This document shows, in pieces, positions 18,645-27,428 of a DNA stretch of 51,734 nt. Under the pieces are notes generated by a model that was not told where the DNA came from, did no database searches, and saw only the letters and a list, made by a program, of their open reading frames with translations. This DNA comes from an uncultured Acidobacteriia bacterium (GTDB taxonomy: Bacteria > Acidobacteriota > Terriglobia > Bryobacterales > Bryobacteraceae): the NCBI GenBank assembly GCA_903909435.1, contig CAIVVT010000254.1, positions 1-51,734 of the forward strand, read 5' to 3'. Each line of letters begins with the position of its first letter. Positions within the stretch are counted from its first letter, which is position 1. Made by a program: the position numbers and the translations under genes.

Positions 18645-18964
18645 CAGTGCGGACGAAGACGAGCCGAGCCTTGCCTTGAATGACCCGCGATGGGTGCTGA
18701 TGATTGCTGCGCTTCGCCCGTGTATGCCAACTCCCCTTAGCCTGAGAAGACTACGACAAAGCCGAAACGCGATCCGATTCGTGGGAAGCGCCTATATAGA
18801 GATGACTTCCACGCGCTGGCCTTCTCGATCAAGGGCCCCAACCAGGTGCTCCTGCCCGCTGGTCGCGGCAAAGCCGTCAGGCCCAACGGTAGCGGTCTAC
18901 GGTCCTGGGAGAAACGTTGAGAAGGTACTGTTTTTCGCGGATGAACGGCACGTAGAGAAGTTCC
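18645..18964. other. Intergenic with a protein-like orphan piece
   Basis: Around 18740-18920 the plus strand contains a protein-like stretch without a start (RDDFHALAFSIKGPNQVLLP, then GRGKAVRPNGSGLRSWEKR and a stop). The family is not recognised. It may be another gene remnant next to the transposase remnant. Confidence 0.3.
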
Positions 18965-19153
18965 ATGGAAGCCGTCCAACTGGGCCAAACGCTGGATAGC
19001 TGGAAAGAGTAAATCGCCACCATGTGGCGTTTCACCTGCAACAACGGCATCACCGATGGTTTCCACAACAACATGGAAACCCTGAGTCGCCAGGCCTTCG
19101 GTTTTCGCAACTTCGACAATTACGGACTTCGGGTGAAGGTGCTGTGTGGTTAA
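18965..19153 (+). mobile_element. ISL3-family transposase C-terminal remnant
   Basis: The plus-strand frame reads LGQTLDSWKE, a stop, then ATMWRFTCNNGITDGFHNNM and LSRQAFGFRNFDNYGLRVKV before TAA. The block around NNGITDGFHNNME and the FRNFxNYxLRVKVLC ending are characteristic of the C-terminus of ISL3-type DDE transposases. One internal stop and the absence of the rest of the ORF show that it is dead. No terminal inverted repeats or target duplication could be assigned. It lies 60 bases from the 3' end of a tRNA gene. Confidence 0.6.
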
Positions 19154-19213
19154 CTGGAAGGAAATTCGGGACCGGATCCCCCGACTTTGGCGTAGAGCCT
19201 ATTTTGTTGGATT

Positions 19214-19289
19214 TGGTGGACCTGGTCGGGTTCGAACCGACGACCTCTTCCATGCCATGGAAGCGCGCTCCCAACTGCGCCACAGGCCC
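19214..19289 (-). tRNA. tRNA-Ala(GGC)
   Basis: 76 bases including an encoded CCA. On the minus strand the acceptor arm is GGGCCTG paired with CAGGTCC, giving the G3-U70 wobble that identifies alanine tRNA, followed by discriminator A. The D arm is GCGC/GCGC, the anticodon arm CTTCC-ATGGCAT-GGAAG carries anticodon GGC, and the T arm is GTCGG-TTCGAAC-CCGAC. It reads GCC codons. A transposase remnant lies just beyond its 3' end, but no duplicated tRNA 3' end was found. Confidence 0.95.
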
Positions 19290-19492
19290 ACTTGCATGTG
19301 GACGTCTAAAGTATAACAACTGCATCAACCTTCATCAACTCGCAGTGCTCCTTCATGGAGCGGAAATCTGGACTCGCCCAAAGAACAGGCACGCCCAATC
19401 GACGCCCTTCACCAGCAGGCATGCTCGCCGCTAGGCGCAGAGTAGCAGGGCACCACCCGGCCCTGCGGCATGGAAAGTGCAGGCGAGCCGCG

Positions 19493-20185
19493 TCAATCGT
19501 TGCCTAGTCGAAAGCATGGGAATCGATCCCGGCCAACTGGCTGCATCCCAGGCAGTACGCGGTCATCCGCCACGAGTGGACCAATTGCCATATTCATTCG
19601 CACGACACCCGCCCACACCGGCACCGCGTAATCTTCTTCGTCGTCTATGGGAGGACCTTGGCGCACCTTCGCGGTGGCTTCCGTAAGCGGCAGCGCCAGC
19701 ACGCTGGTCGCTTTCAACTCCTGTTCGTTCGGCTCCCGAACTTCCTCCCACCTGTCACGGACCACATGGTTCGTGAAGAGGCGCAAGGCCTCCAACTTCT
19801 CTGCCGGGTCGGACACCCGCCGAGCTTTCCCCAGAACGACTACAGAGCGAAAGTTCATGGAATGATGGAAGGCGGAGCGGGCCAGCACCAGCCCGTCGAG
19901 CAGGGTGACCGTGACGCAAGTCTCCGCGCCGCCCGCCAGAGAACGCAACATCCGGCTGGCGGCTGAGCCGTGGATGTATATCTGGTTATCCGCCCTAACA
20001 TAAGCCGTCGGAATGACGTAGGGTTGCCCATCCACCACAAACCCAACATGGCAGATCAGCCCCTCGTCCAGAATCGCCGCTATCTGCGCCTGGTCGTATA
20101 CCGCACGTTTGGGTAAGCGGCGGACCGTTGCTCTATCGCTAGGAGGAATTCCCGGCAGAGCGTCGAGTCGAGTGTCTGGTGGCAT
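19493..20185 (-). CDS. Pyridoxamine 5'-phosphate oxidase family flavoprotein
   Basis: A 230-residue protein of the FMN-binding split-barrel superfamily (RRLPKRAVYDQAQIAAIL, VDGQPYVIPTAYVRADNQIY, IHGSAASRMLRSL, then VTLLDGLVLARSAFHHSMNF and RSVVVLGKA). Family members bind FMN or F420 and act as small cytoplasmic oxidoreductases; the substrate is not known for this subgroup. The start at 20185 (MPPDTRLDALPG) is chosen because homology-like sequence begins there; the frame is open upstream into the divergent gene. It is divergent from the GH3 gene with 44 bases between the start codons, so the two share a promoter region. Confidence 0.8.
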   Translation of the reverse strand: MPPDTRLDALPGIPPSDRATVRRLPKRAVYDQAQIAAILDEGLICHVGFVVDGQPYVIPTAYVRADNQIYIHGSAASRMLRSLAGGAETCVTVTLLDGLVLARSAFHHSMNFRSVVVLGKARRVSDPAEKLEALRLFTNHVVRDRWEEVREPNEQELKATSVLALPLTEATAKVRQGPPIDDEEDYAVPVWAGVVRMNMAIGPLVADDRVLPGMQPVGRDRFPCFRLGND

Positions 20186-20229
20186 AGAATACTGATTGTC
20201 TCCCAGCCGCTCGCTGCAGCCAAAACGTA

Positions 20230-22959
20230 ATGCGTGCAAAACTCTCCAATTCACTATTTCGCCGATCCGCAGGCGTCGCTTGTCTCTTCGCTCTTGGATG
20301 CACCGCTGCGAGTCCTCCACCCTACAAGGATCCTACGGCGCCCATGCAGAGGCGCGTGGACGATCTCGTCTCGCGCATGACCCTGGACGAGAAGATCTCG
20401 CAATTGATGAGCGCCTCGCCGGCCGTCGAACGGCTCGGGGTTCCGGCGTACAACTGGTGGAATGAGGCGCTGCATGGGGTGGCGCGCGCCGGGCGTGCGA
20501 CGGTCTTTCCGGAGGCAATCGGGCTGGCGGCAACCTGGGACCAGAAGCTCATGCTGCGCGTGGCCACCGCGATCTCCGACGAAGGACGCGCCAAGCACAA
20601 CGAGTTCGTACGGCTCGGCAAACGCAACATCTACCAGGGGCTGACGTTCTGGTCGCCGAACATAAACCTGTTCCGCGATCCCCGCTGGGGCCGCGGCATG
20701 GAGACCTATGGGGAGGACCCTTATCTCACCGGCAAGCTGGCCGTTCAATTCATTCGCGGGCTGCAGGGCAACGATCCGAAGTACCTGAAGACCGTCGCCA
20801 CAGCCAAGCACTTCGCCGTGCACAGCGGGCCGGAGAGCGAGCGCCACACCTTCGACGCCAAGGTAAGCGAGGCCGATCTACGCGACACATACCTTGCGCA
20901 GTTCGAAATGGCGATTAAGGAAGGCGGCGCCTACTCTGTCATGTGCGCCTACAATCGACTCGCCGGTGAGCCGGCGTGCGCAAACCCGCGACTGCTTACC
21001 GGCATCCTGCGCGACGAGTGGAAGTTCAAGGGCTACGTGGTGAGCGATTGTGGAGCGATCACCGACATCTATACGACCCACAAAGCCGCGCCCAACGCCG
21101 AGCAAGGAACCGCGAGCGCGGTTAAGGCTGGCGCCGACCTCACCTGCGGTCAGGAATTCCGGGCACTCGCCCCGGCCGTAAAGCAAGGTCTGATTCAGGA
21201 ATCTGAAATCGACACGGCGCTGAAACGCCTGCTGCTGGCGCGTTTCAAGCTAGGTGAGTTCGACCCGCCGGCCCTCGTGCCGTTCACGAAGATCCCTTAC
21301 CGCGCAAACGACAGCGCGGAGCACAAAGCGCTGGCGCTCGAAACCGCGCGCAAGTCGATCGTCTTGCTGAAGAATGACGGCGGCCTCCTGCCGCTCAGCA
21401 AGACGGGAATGACCATTGCGGTGATCGGCCCGAACGCAGACGACGTGGATGTGATGCTGGGCAACTACAACGGCGACCCGTCCGCGCCGGTGACGCCGCT
21501 GCAGGGCATTCGCCGCAAATTGGGGCCGGGCGCGATGGTGCTCTATGCACGCGGCAGCGACCAGGCGGAGAACATGCCTGTCTACGAAGTCGTTCCCACG
21601 TCGGCGCTGTTCACCACAAACGGACCGGACCGCAAACCGGGGTTGAAGGGCGAGTACTTCGCTACGGCAAACTTCGACCCCAAGCTACCGCGGGTCCACC
21701 GCGACAGTTTCTTCGTACCGGGCAAGCTGGCGACGCTGGCCGACCCCAAGCCGGTGCTGACTCGGATCGACCCGAAGGTTGATTTCCAATGGTGGGACGG
21801 CTCGCCCGACCCGCGCATCCCCGACGACGACATCGGCGTGCGTTGGAGCGGTTATCTTGCGCCTCCCGTGACCGGCACGTACCGCCTCGGCGGGTATGGC
21901 TTCAACGCCTGGGAAATCTACCTGGACGGCAAGCAGGTCGCCCGCTTCAACAACATCCACGAGCGTTCCTACGACTACGGCACTGTGGAATTGCAGGCGG
22001 GCAAACTCTACCCCATCACGGTGCAGCTTCACAATTACCTGAACGACGCCAACATGCAGTTAGTGTGGGCCGTGCCCGGCAAGGACTACCCCCAGGAGGC
22101 CATCGAGACGGCGAAGAAAGCCGACGTCGTGGCGCTGTTCCTCGGGCTCTCGCCCCGTCTGGAAGGCGAGGAGATGAAGGTACAGGTCGAAGGCTTTTCG
22201 GGTGGCGACCGCATCAGCCTGGACCTGCCCAAGCTCCAGGACGACCTGCTGCACCGGATTGTCGGGTTGAATAAGCCCACGGTGCTGGTGCTGATGAACG
22301 GCAGCGCGGTGGCCGTAAACTGGGCGCGTGACCACGTGAAATCGATTGTCGAACTATGGTATCCGGGGCAGGCGGGCGGGAACGCGATTGCCGATGTGCT
22401 GTTCGGGGACTACAACCCGGCCGGCCGGCTACCGGTGACCTTCTACAAGTCCGCTGACCAGCTGCCGCCGTTCACCGACTACGCCATGCAGGGCCGCACC
22501 TATCGCTACTTTAAAGGGGAGCCGCTCTTTCCGTTCGGCTACGGCTTGAGCTACACGAAGTTCTCGTATGGCAAGCTGGACGTCCCGCAGGAAGTCGCCG
22601 CGGGCGCCGACGTGAAGCTCTCGGTTGAAGTTCAAAACTCGGGTAAGGTGACCGGCGAAGAAGTCGTGGAATTGTACGTTAGAAATACCGCTGCTGATGA
22701 TAGTGCGCCTATTCGCTCGTTGCAGGGCTTTGAGCGCGTCATGCTGCGGCCCGGCGAGAAGAAACAGCTTCAATTCATTCTCACCGCGCGGCAGTTATCC
22801 GCCATCGGCGCGGATAACAAGCGGGAAGTAACGCCCGGCGAATACGAGATCTCAGTGGGCGGCAAGCAGCCCGGATTCCACGGCTTGCTGGATGCCGCAA
22901 CGACCGAAGTCATAACGAAGAGCATCGGATTGACCGGAGCCGCTAAAATTCTCGATTGA
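20230..22959 (+). CDS. GH3 beta-glycosidase with PA14 insert
   Basis: A 909-residue exported enzyme. The leader ends in ALGC, which could be a lipobox, so it may be a lipoprotein. The GH3 N-terminal barrel is complete (MTLDEKISQLM, WWNEALHGVARAG, RDPRWGRGMETYGEDPYLT, KHFAVHSGPESERH), with nucleophile D273 in VVSDCGAITD. After the alpha/beta sandwich begins (KSIVLLKNDGGLLPLSK), a PA14-type domain is inserted at ~470-620 (LKGEYFATANFD, IGVRWSGYLAPPVTGTY). The sandwich then resumes, and a fibronectin-III-like C-terminus follows (FPFGYGLSYTKFSY). PA14-containing GH3 enzymes include beta-glucosidases and beta-xylosidases; the WGRG..ETYGEDP form is common in xylosidase-like members. The next gene begins 33 bases later, so the two are probably cotranscribed. 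Confidence 0.9.
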   Translation: MRAKLSNSLFRRSAGVACLFALGCTAASPPPYKDPTAPMQRRVDDLVSRMTLDEKISQLMSASPAVERLGVPAYNWWNEALHGVARAGRATVFPEAIGLAATWDQKLMLRVATAISDEGRAKHNEFVRLGKRNIYQGLTFWSPNINLFRDPRWGRGMETYGEDPYLTGKLAVQFIRGLQGNDPKYLKTVATAKHFAVHSGPESERHTFDAKVSEADLRDTYLAQFEMAIKEGGAYSVMCAYNRLAGEPACANPRLLTGILRDEWKFKGYVVSDCGAITDIYTTHKAAPNAEQGTASAVKAGADLTCGQEFRALAPAVKQGLIQESEIDTALKRLLLARFKLGEFDPPALVPFTKIPYRANDSAEHKALALETARKSIVLLKNDGGLLPLSKTGMTIAVIGPNADDVDVMLGNYNGDPSAPVTPLQGIRRKLGPGAMVLYARGSDQAENMPVYEVVPTSALFTTNGPDRKPGLKGEYFATANFDPKLPRVHRDSFFVPGKLATLADPKPVLTRIDPKVDFQWWDGSPDPRIPDDDIGVRWSGYLAPPVTGTYRLGGYGFNAWEIYLDGKQVARFNNIHERSYDYGTVELQAGKLYPITVQLHNYLNDANMQLVWAVPGKDYPQEAIETAKKADVVALFLGLSPRLEGEEMKVQVEGFSGGDRISLDLPKLQDDLLHRIVGLNKPTVLVLMNGSAVAVNWARDHVKSIVELWYPGQAGGNAIADVLFGDYNPAGRLPVTFYKSADQLPPFTDYAMQGRTYRYFKGEPLFPFGYGLSYTKFSYGKLDVPQEVAAGADVKLSVEVQNSGKVTGEEVVELYVRNTAADDSAPIRSLQGFERVMLRPGEKKQLQFILTARQLSAIGADNKREVTPGEYEISVGGKQPGFHGLLDAATTEVITKSIGLTGAAKILD

Positions 22960-22992
22960 GCGAGCGCTTGAACCTGGAACAGGGAAACACCA

Positions 22993-25473
22993 ATGATCAG
23001 TAACACTTCGCGAGCATTTTGTCTGGCCTTGAGCCTCTCACTTCCTGTCGTCTGCGCCGCTGCGACCAGCGCGCCCACTTCCCAGGTGCAAATCAAGAAC
23101 GAGAGGCGAATCCTCTTCACGAACGATTGGCGCTTCTTCAAAGGCGAAGCCGCTGGTGCCGAGACCCCGGGTTTCAACGACAGTTCCTGGCGCGAACTCG
23201 CCCTGCCCCACGACTGGGCCATTGAGGGACCGTTTGAGAAGCAGCACGACCCCAATACCGGCGGCCTGCCTATCTCCGGCACGGGTTGGTACCGCAAGCA
23301 CTTTGTGCTGCCCGCCAGCGCGAAGGGCCGCCATTTCTCCATCGAGTTCGACGGCGCCATGTCCAACGCGCACGTGTGGCTGAACGGCAAAGAACTCGGA
23401 TCGCGGCCCTACGGGTATGCGAGTTTTGCTTTCGACCTGACGCCCAATCTGCGTTGGGACGGAGAGAACGTCCTGACCGTGCGACTGACGCCCGAGCCGC
23501 AATCTTCGCGCTGGTATCCCGGCGCAGGCATCTACCGCAACGTGTGGCTGACGGTCACTGGGCCGCTGCACGTGGCGCATTGGGGCACTTACGTCACCAC
23601 CCCTGAAGCGACTGCGTCGAAGGCCGTCGTCGCGATCACGACGGAAATCGGCAACGAAGACCCGAATGAGGCCAAGTTCCAGGTGTTCACTTCCGTTGTC
23701 GACTCGATCGGCAAGAGTGTCGCCCACCAATCGAGCGAGGCGCTGGCACCAGCAACCGGCAAGCAAAGCGTCTCGCAGCGACTTGAGATCCCGAACCCGC
23801 ACCGCTGGGATATGGACGACCCCTACCTGTACAGTGCCGTCACCGAAATCAAGCAGGGCGGCAAGCTGGTGGACCGGTACGTCACGCCCTTCGGCATCCG
23901 GACGATCGAATTCAGCCGCGAGAAGGGCTTCCTGTTGAACGGCCGCTACCGCAAGATCAACGGCGTTTGCAATCACCACGACCTAGGTGCGCTGGGGTCA
24001 GCCGTGAATCGCCGCGCCACCGAGCGGCAGTTACAGATCATGCAGCAGATGGGCGTCAACGCCATCCGCACCAGCCACAACCCGCCCTCGCCCGAACTGC
24101 TGGAACTGTGCGACCGCATGGGCCTGGTGGTGATGGACGAGTCCTTCGACATGTGGCGCATCCCGAAGGTGAAGAACGGGCTGAGCAAGTTCTTCAACGA
24201 ATGGTACGAGCGTGAACTGCGCGACTTGATCCGCCGCGATCGCAACCATCCGAGCGTGATCATGTGGTCCATAGGCAACGAAATACCCGAGCAGGCCAAG
24301 GCTGACGGTGGCATTCTCGCCAAGCGCCTGACTGACATCTGTCATGAAGAGGACCGCACGCGCCCGACGACATCGGCGTTCAATATGCCCGACCAGGCGA
24401 TCAAGAACGAATTGGCGGCGAACGTGGACGTACCCGGCTTCAACTATAAGCCGACGCGCTACGCGGAATTCCAGGCGGCGCACCCCAAGTGGGTCATGTA
24501 TGGGTCGGAAACCGAATCGTGCGTGAGCTCGCGCGGCGTTTACCACCTACCCATGAAGCTGGAGGGACGCACGCCTGATCTGCAGGTCAGCAGCTACGAC
24601 ATCCAGGCACCACCTTGGGCCTACTGCCCGGACGTGGAATTCGAATTCCAGAAGAACCTCCCGAATATCCTGGGCGAGTTCATCTGGACGGGCTTCGACT
24701 ACCTTGGCGAGCCGACTCCGTATGGCAGCCGCAATGATTGGCCGTCGCGCAGTTCGTACTTCGGCGTTGTCGATCTGGCCGGCTTCCCCAAAGACCGCTT
24801 TTACACCTACAAGAGCTTCTGGACCTCGCAGCCAACCGTCCACCTGTTCCCGCATTGGAACTGGACCGGGCATGAAGGTGAGAAGATCCCCGTGATGGTG
24901 TACACCAATGCGCAGGAGGTCGAGCTATTCCTGAACGGGAAGTCGCTGGGCCGCCAGAAACTGGGCGTGGACACGTTCGAGATGCCGGTCGGGAAGAACA
25001 TCAGCAAGGACGGGAAGTTCACGAGCAAGTTCCGTCTGATGTGGGAGGTGCCCTACGCACCGGGAGAGCTGAGGGCTGTTGGCTACCGGGAGGGGAAGAA
25101 GTTCGCGGCGGATACTGTGAAGACTGCGGGCGCGCCGGCGCGCATAGTGCTCTCGCCGGACCGCAAGGCGATCGGTGCAGACGGCGAAGACCTTTCTTTC
25201 GTAACGGTTCGCATTGAAGACCAGCAGGGGAACTTCTGCCCACTGGCCGATAGCCTGGTGAAGTTCAAGCTGGATGGTCCGGCGACCGTCGCAGGCGTGG
25301 ACAATGGCAACGCGGCCTCGGTTGAGCCGTTCCAAGCCGACTACCGCAAGGCCTTCAATGGCCTGGCGCTGCTGATCGTGCGCTCGCAGAATGGCAAGCC
25401 GGGCAGAATCCATGTGACTGCTTCTTCCGAGGGACTGCAGTCGGGGGAGACCCAGATCGACTCCGCCAAATAG
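22993..25473 (+). CDS. GH2 beta-galactosidase
   Basis: An 826-residue secreted enzyme (leader MISNTSRAFCLALSLSLPVV). It has the sugar-binding jelly roll (FNDSSWRELALPHDWAIEG, GTGWYRKHF), an Ig-like domain, and a TIM barrel with acid/base E430 in SIGNEIPEQ and nucleophile E562 in LGEFIWTGFDYLGEP. Two further beta-sandwich domains follow (VYTNAQEVELFLNGKSLG and VRIEDQQGNFCPLADSLVKF). This is the architecture of GH2 beta-galactosidases of the Bacteroidetes/Acidobacteria type with an added C-terminal DUF4982/Ig region. It probably acts with the GH3 enzyme upstream on galactosyl side chains. A strong hairpin lies 30 bases after the stop. Confidence 0.9.
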   Translation: MISNTSRAFCLALSLSLPVVCAAATSAPTSQVQIKNERRILFTNDWRFFKGEAAGAETPGFNDSSWRELALPHDWAIEGPFEKQHDPNTGGLPISGTGWYRKHFVLPASAKGRHFSIEFDGAMSNAHVWLNGKELGSRPYGYASFAFDLTPNLRWDGENVLTVRLTPEPQSSRWYPGAGIYRNVWLTVTGPLHVAHWGTYVTTPEATASKAVVAITTEIGNEDPNEAKFQVFTSVVDSIGKSVAHQSSEALAPATGKQSVSQRLEIPNPHRWDMDDPYLYSAVTEIKQGGKLVDRYVTPFGIRTIEFSREKGFLLNGRYRKINGVCNHHDLGALGSAVNRRATERQLQIMQQMGVNAIRTSHNPPSPELLELCDRMGLVVMDESFDMWRIPKVKNGLSKFFNEWYERELRDLIRRDRNHPSVIMWSIGNEIPEQAKADGGILAKRLTDICHEEDRTRPTTSAFNMPDQAIKNELAANVDVPGFNYKPTRYAEFQAAHPKWVMYGSETESCVSSRGVYHLPMKLEGRTPDLQVSSYDIQAPPWAYCPDVEFEFQKNLPNILGEFIWTGFDYLGEPTPYGSRNDWPSRSSYFGVVDLAGFPKDRFYTYKSFWTSQPTVHLFPHWNWTGHEGEKIPVMVYTNAQEVELFLNGKSLGRQKLGVDTFEMPVGKNISKDGKFTSKFRLMWEVPYAPGELRAVGYREGKKFAADTVKTAGAPARIVLSPDRKAIGADGEDLSFVTVRIEDQQGNFCPLADSLVKFKLDGPATVAGVDNGNAASVEPFQADYRKAFNGLALLIVRSQNGKPGRIHVTASSEGLQSGETQIDSAK

Positions 25474-25502
25474 GACCGCAATGGACTGGCGCGAGTGAGC
25501 GC

Positions 25503-25528
25503 GAGCCCCTGGGACTACCCGGGGGCTC
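25503..25528. terminator. Strong hairpin after the GH2 gene
   Basis: GAGCCCCTGGG and CCCGGGGGCTC pair over 11 base pairs, including one T-G wobble, around a four-base loop ACTA. No T-run follows, so it is either a factor-dependent end or an mRNA-stabilising hairpin at the end of the GH3-GH2 unit. Confidence 0.5.
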
Positions 25529-26000
25529 CTGAATGGGCGTGCCCACCTGCGTCTCATCCCGCGCCGGCAGCCCGCAGCCCGTGTCCAACGAATCCCTGAT
25601 TTCCTTCCAAACGGCTCCAGCGCCGGCGCGAGGTTCTGCGCACCGAAACTAAGTGTGCCGGGAATGAGGAGTCAATCTTGGGAAGGCTGAAATAGACGCC
25701 TAAAAAGGCGTGGAGGCCCGCAGGACTGGGATTCCGGTGGGCCTCCGTCAGAGGGGCTTGCAAAGAGCTGGGCCTCTTTGCAGGGATGCAAGTAAGTCGA
25801 TGACGACTCTAATTGACAGATAGAATTGCAACTCGTGTGCCAAACTCGGCGCCTACGCAATTTCAACGAGTTTCAGATCTTCTATACGGATTATTAAGGA
25901 AACTTGCGGGGGATTTGCCCCAAGGTCGCTGCGCATCTGGGGGACTTCCCCCATCCTCGTTCGGGGCGAAGCCGCACTGCTTTCACAGCCATCAGGGGGA
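25529..26000. other. Intergenic, nothing recognised
   Basis: It lies between the convergent GH2 and CNB/DUF1003 genes. It is somewhat less GC-rich between 25790 and 25910. No gene, repeat or regulatory element could be supported. Confidence 0.5.
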
Positions 26001-26869
26001 TCAGTCCGGACGGCTCTCGGTGCCCTCAACCGCAGCCCCAGCACTCCTGGACCGCAACAGTTCCTCCACGTCATCGATCTTCTCGCCGATCAGGTTCAGC
26101 TTCTGAGCGAGGTTCTGAATCTCCGCCTCGGCCCGCCGGTTGACTTCGAAGTCCAGTTCACCACGCATCCTGTCCTTCGTATCCTGACGGTTCTGGCTCA
26201 TCATGATCACCGGCGCCTGAATGGCTGCCAGCATGGAAAGGAACAAGTTGAGCAGAATGAACGGATACGGGTCCCATGACTTCTGTCCGAGCATGACGTT
26301 TGCGGCGGTGTAGGCCACCAGCACGATGGCAAAGGCGATGATGAAACTCCAGGACCCGCCGAAGCGCGCCACATGATCGGCAATCCGCTCGCCGAAGGTG
26401 GCCTTCTCCTCAATCAACTCGTTCGGGTTGCGTGCCGCCCGAGCGCGCACCAACTGCTGAGAGGCATGAAACTGGCGCGCCAGCACGGCCATCATGTCCA
26501 ACCCGGCGAGCGGTTTGCGCTGTAGCAGGACCAGAATATCGTCGCGACCGACCTCCAGGCAGACCGTCTGCTCCAGCGCGATTGCTTCCGTCTGGTGGTC
26601 GGTCTGCTGCAGCATCGAGGCGAAGCCGAAGATGTCGCCGTGTGCGGGCTCGTCCACGATGACCTCCTGCTGATCTTCGTCAATAGTGGTCACCCGCACC
26701 TTGCCCGACAGCATCACATAGGCCTGACCCGCCGGGCGCCAATCTTGTAGATGCGATCACGCGGCGCGAAGCTCTTGATTTCAACCTGCCCGGCGAGCAC
26801 CGCAGTCTCGTCTTCGTCCAGCAATGCAAAGAGCGGGACATGTCTGAGTTCTTCAGCTTCGCAGCCCAT
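26001..26869 (-). pseudogene. Cyclic nucleotide-binding / DUF1003 membrane protein, frameshifted
   Basis: Two overlapping frames make one protein. The first (26714-26869) starts at an ATG with GAGGTGA upstream and reads into a cyclic-nucleotide-binding domain (LRHVPLFALLDEDETAVLAG, FAPRDRIYKIGA). The second (from 26717 down) continues it (PAGQAYVMLSGKVRV, EPAHGDIFGFASML), then DUF1003 with two membrane segments (SWSFIIAFAIVLVAYTAANV and PYPFILLNLFLSMLAAIQAP, followed by VIMMSQNRQ). Adding one C to the CCC at 26734-26736 joins them as GAPAGQAY. The shift is in a short homopolymer, so a sequencing error and a real mutation are both possible. Function: probable ligand-sensing membrane protein of unknown output. 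Confidence 0.7.
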
Positions 26870-27284
26870 CGTTCACCTCGTTCCGTCAGTTCTCTGTGAT
26901 TCGTTCTCGCCGCTCTTCTGAAGGAGACCCACGCCCGGACCGCACAATCGGGACATGCAAAGCAGCGACTGCATTCTATCGCTGATTGGGGCGGTCGTAC
27001 GCAGTCACGTCAGGCTGAAAACGCCCCGCCGGTTGCTTGCAAGTCGACAGAGGCGTTCAGTGCTTCCAGGCAGGAATGTAATAAGAGGGTCGCGCGGATG
27101 CCTGCTGCGCGGGCGTTAGTTCGCAATGCCAGCATTCATGCCGGCGTGCTTGCGTGCGGGAACGAGAATGTACGCCCGCCACCCCACGCAATCAGGCCGG
27201 CGGGGCGGCCTTAGGATCGGAAGATTCGGTCGTAGACTTGGGCTGGGGATGACGTCGAGACTCGACGTCGCAGGTGTTGGACGC
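26870..27284. other. Intergenic, contains one palindrome
   Basis: No gene is recognisable. A perfect inverted repeat lies at 27251-27269, described separately. The rest is unremarkable GC-rich sequence upstream of the CNB/DUF1003 gene. Confidence 0.5.
27251..27269. repeat. Palindrome after the small membrane peptide gene
   Basis: GACGTCGAG A CTCGACGTC is a perfect 9-base inverted repeat, 15 bases beyond the stop of the 28-codon gene. It could be the terminator hairpin of the ABC operon (no T-run) or a protein-binding site. Confidence 0.4.
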
Positions 27285-27371
27285 TCAAGTGGGAACACCG
27301 AGGCGCGGTAGAACCCACCGCACGATCACGATGTAGGCGGCGACCACCAGGACGGGCACAATCCAATCCAT
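27285..27371 (-). CDS. 28-residue single-pass membrane peptide
   Basis: A short frame starting MDWIVPVLVVAAYIVIVRWV and ending LPRLGVPT. It has one hydrophobic segment (residues ~3-17) and a basic, proline-containing tail ending in LGVPT. A ribosome binding site (GGAAGGA) lies 10 bases before the ATG. It is the last gene of a probable operon after the FtsX-type permease and the ATPase, 57 bases downstream of the latter. The composition, ribosome binding site and position argue for a real gene. It could be an accessory subunit of the transporter or an independent membrane peptide; I cannot assign a function. Confidence 0.6.
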   Translation of the reverse strand: MDWIVPVLVVAAYIVIVRWVLPRLGVPT

Positions 27372-27428
27372 AAGCTCAGTCCTTCCTCCCTACTCCCGGG
27401 ATGCGGCCAGCGCCAAACGGTGACAAGC

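Noticed and set aside
19150..19300. Attachment site at the tRNA-Ala gene
   Set aside because: No second copy of the tRNA 3' end and no integrase were seen in the window.
20254..20847. Minus-strand frame opposite the GH3 start
   Set aside because: It lies wholly within conserved GH3 coding sequence and lacks any domain-like pattern.
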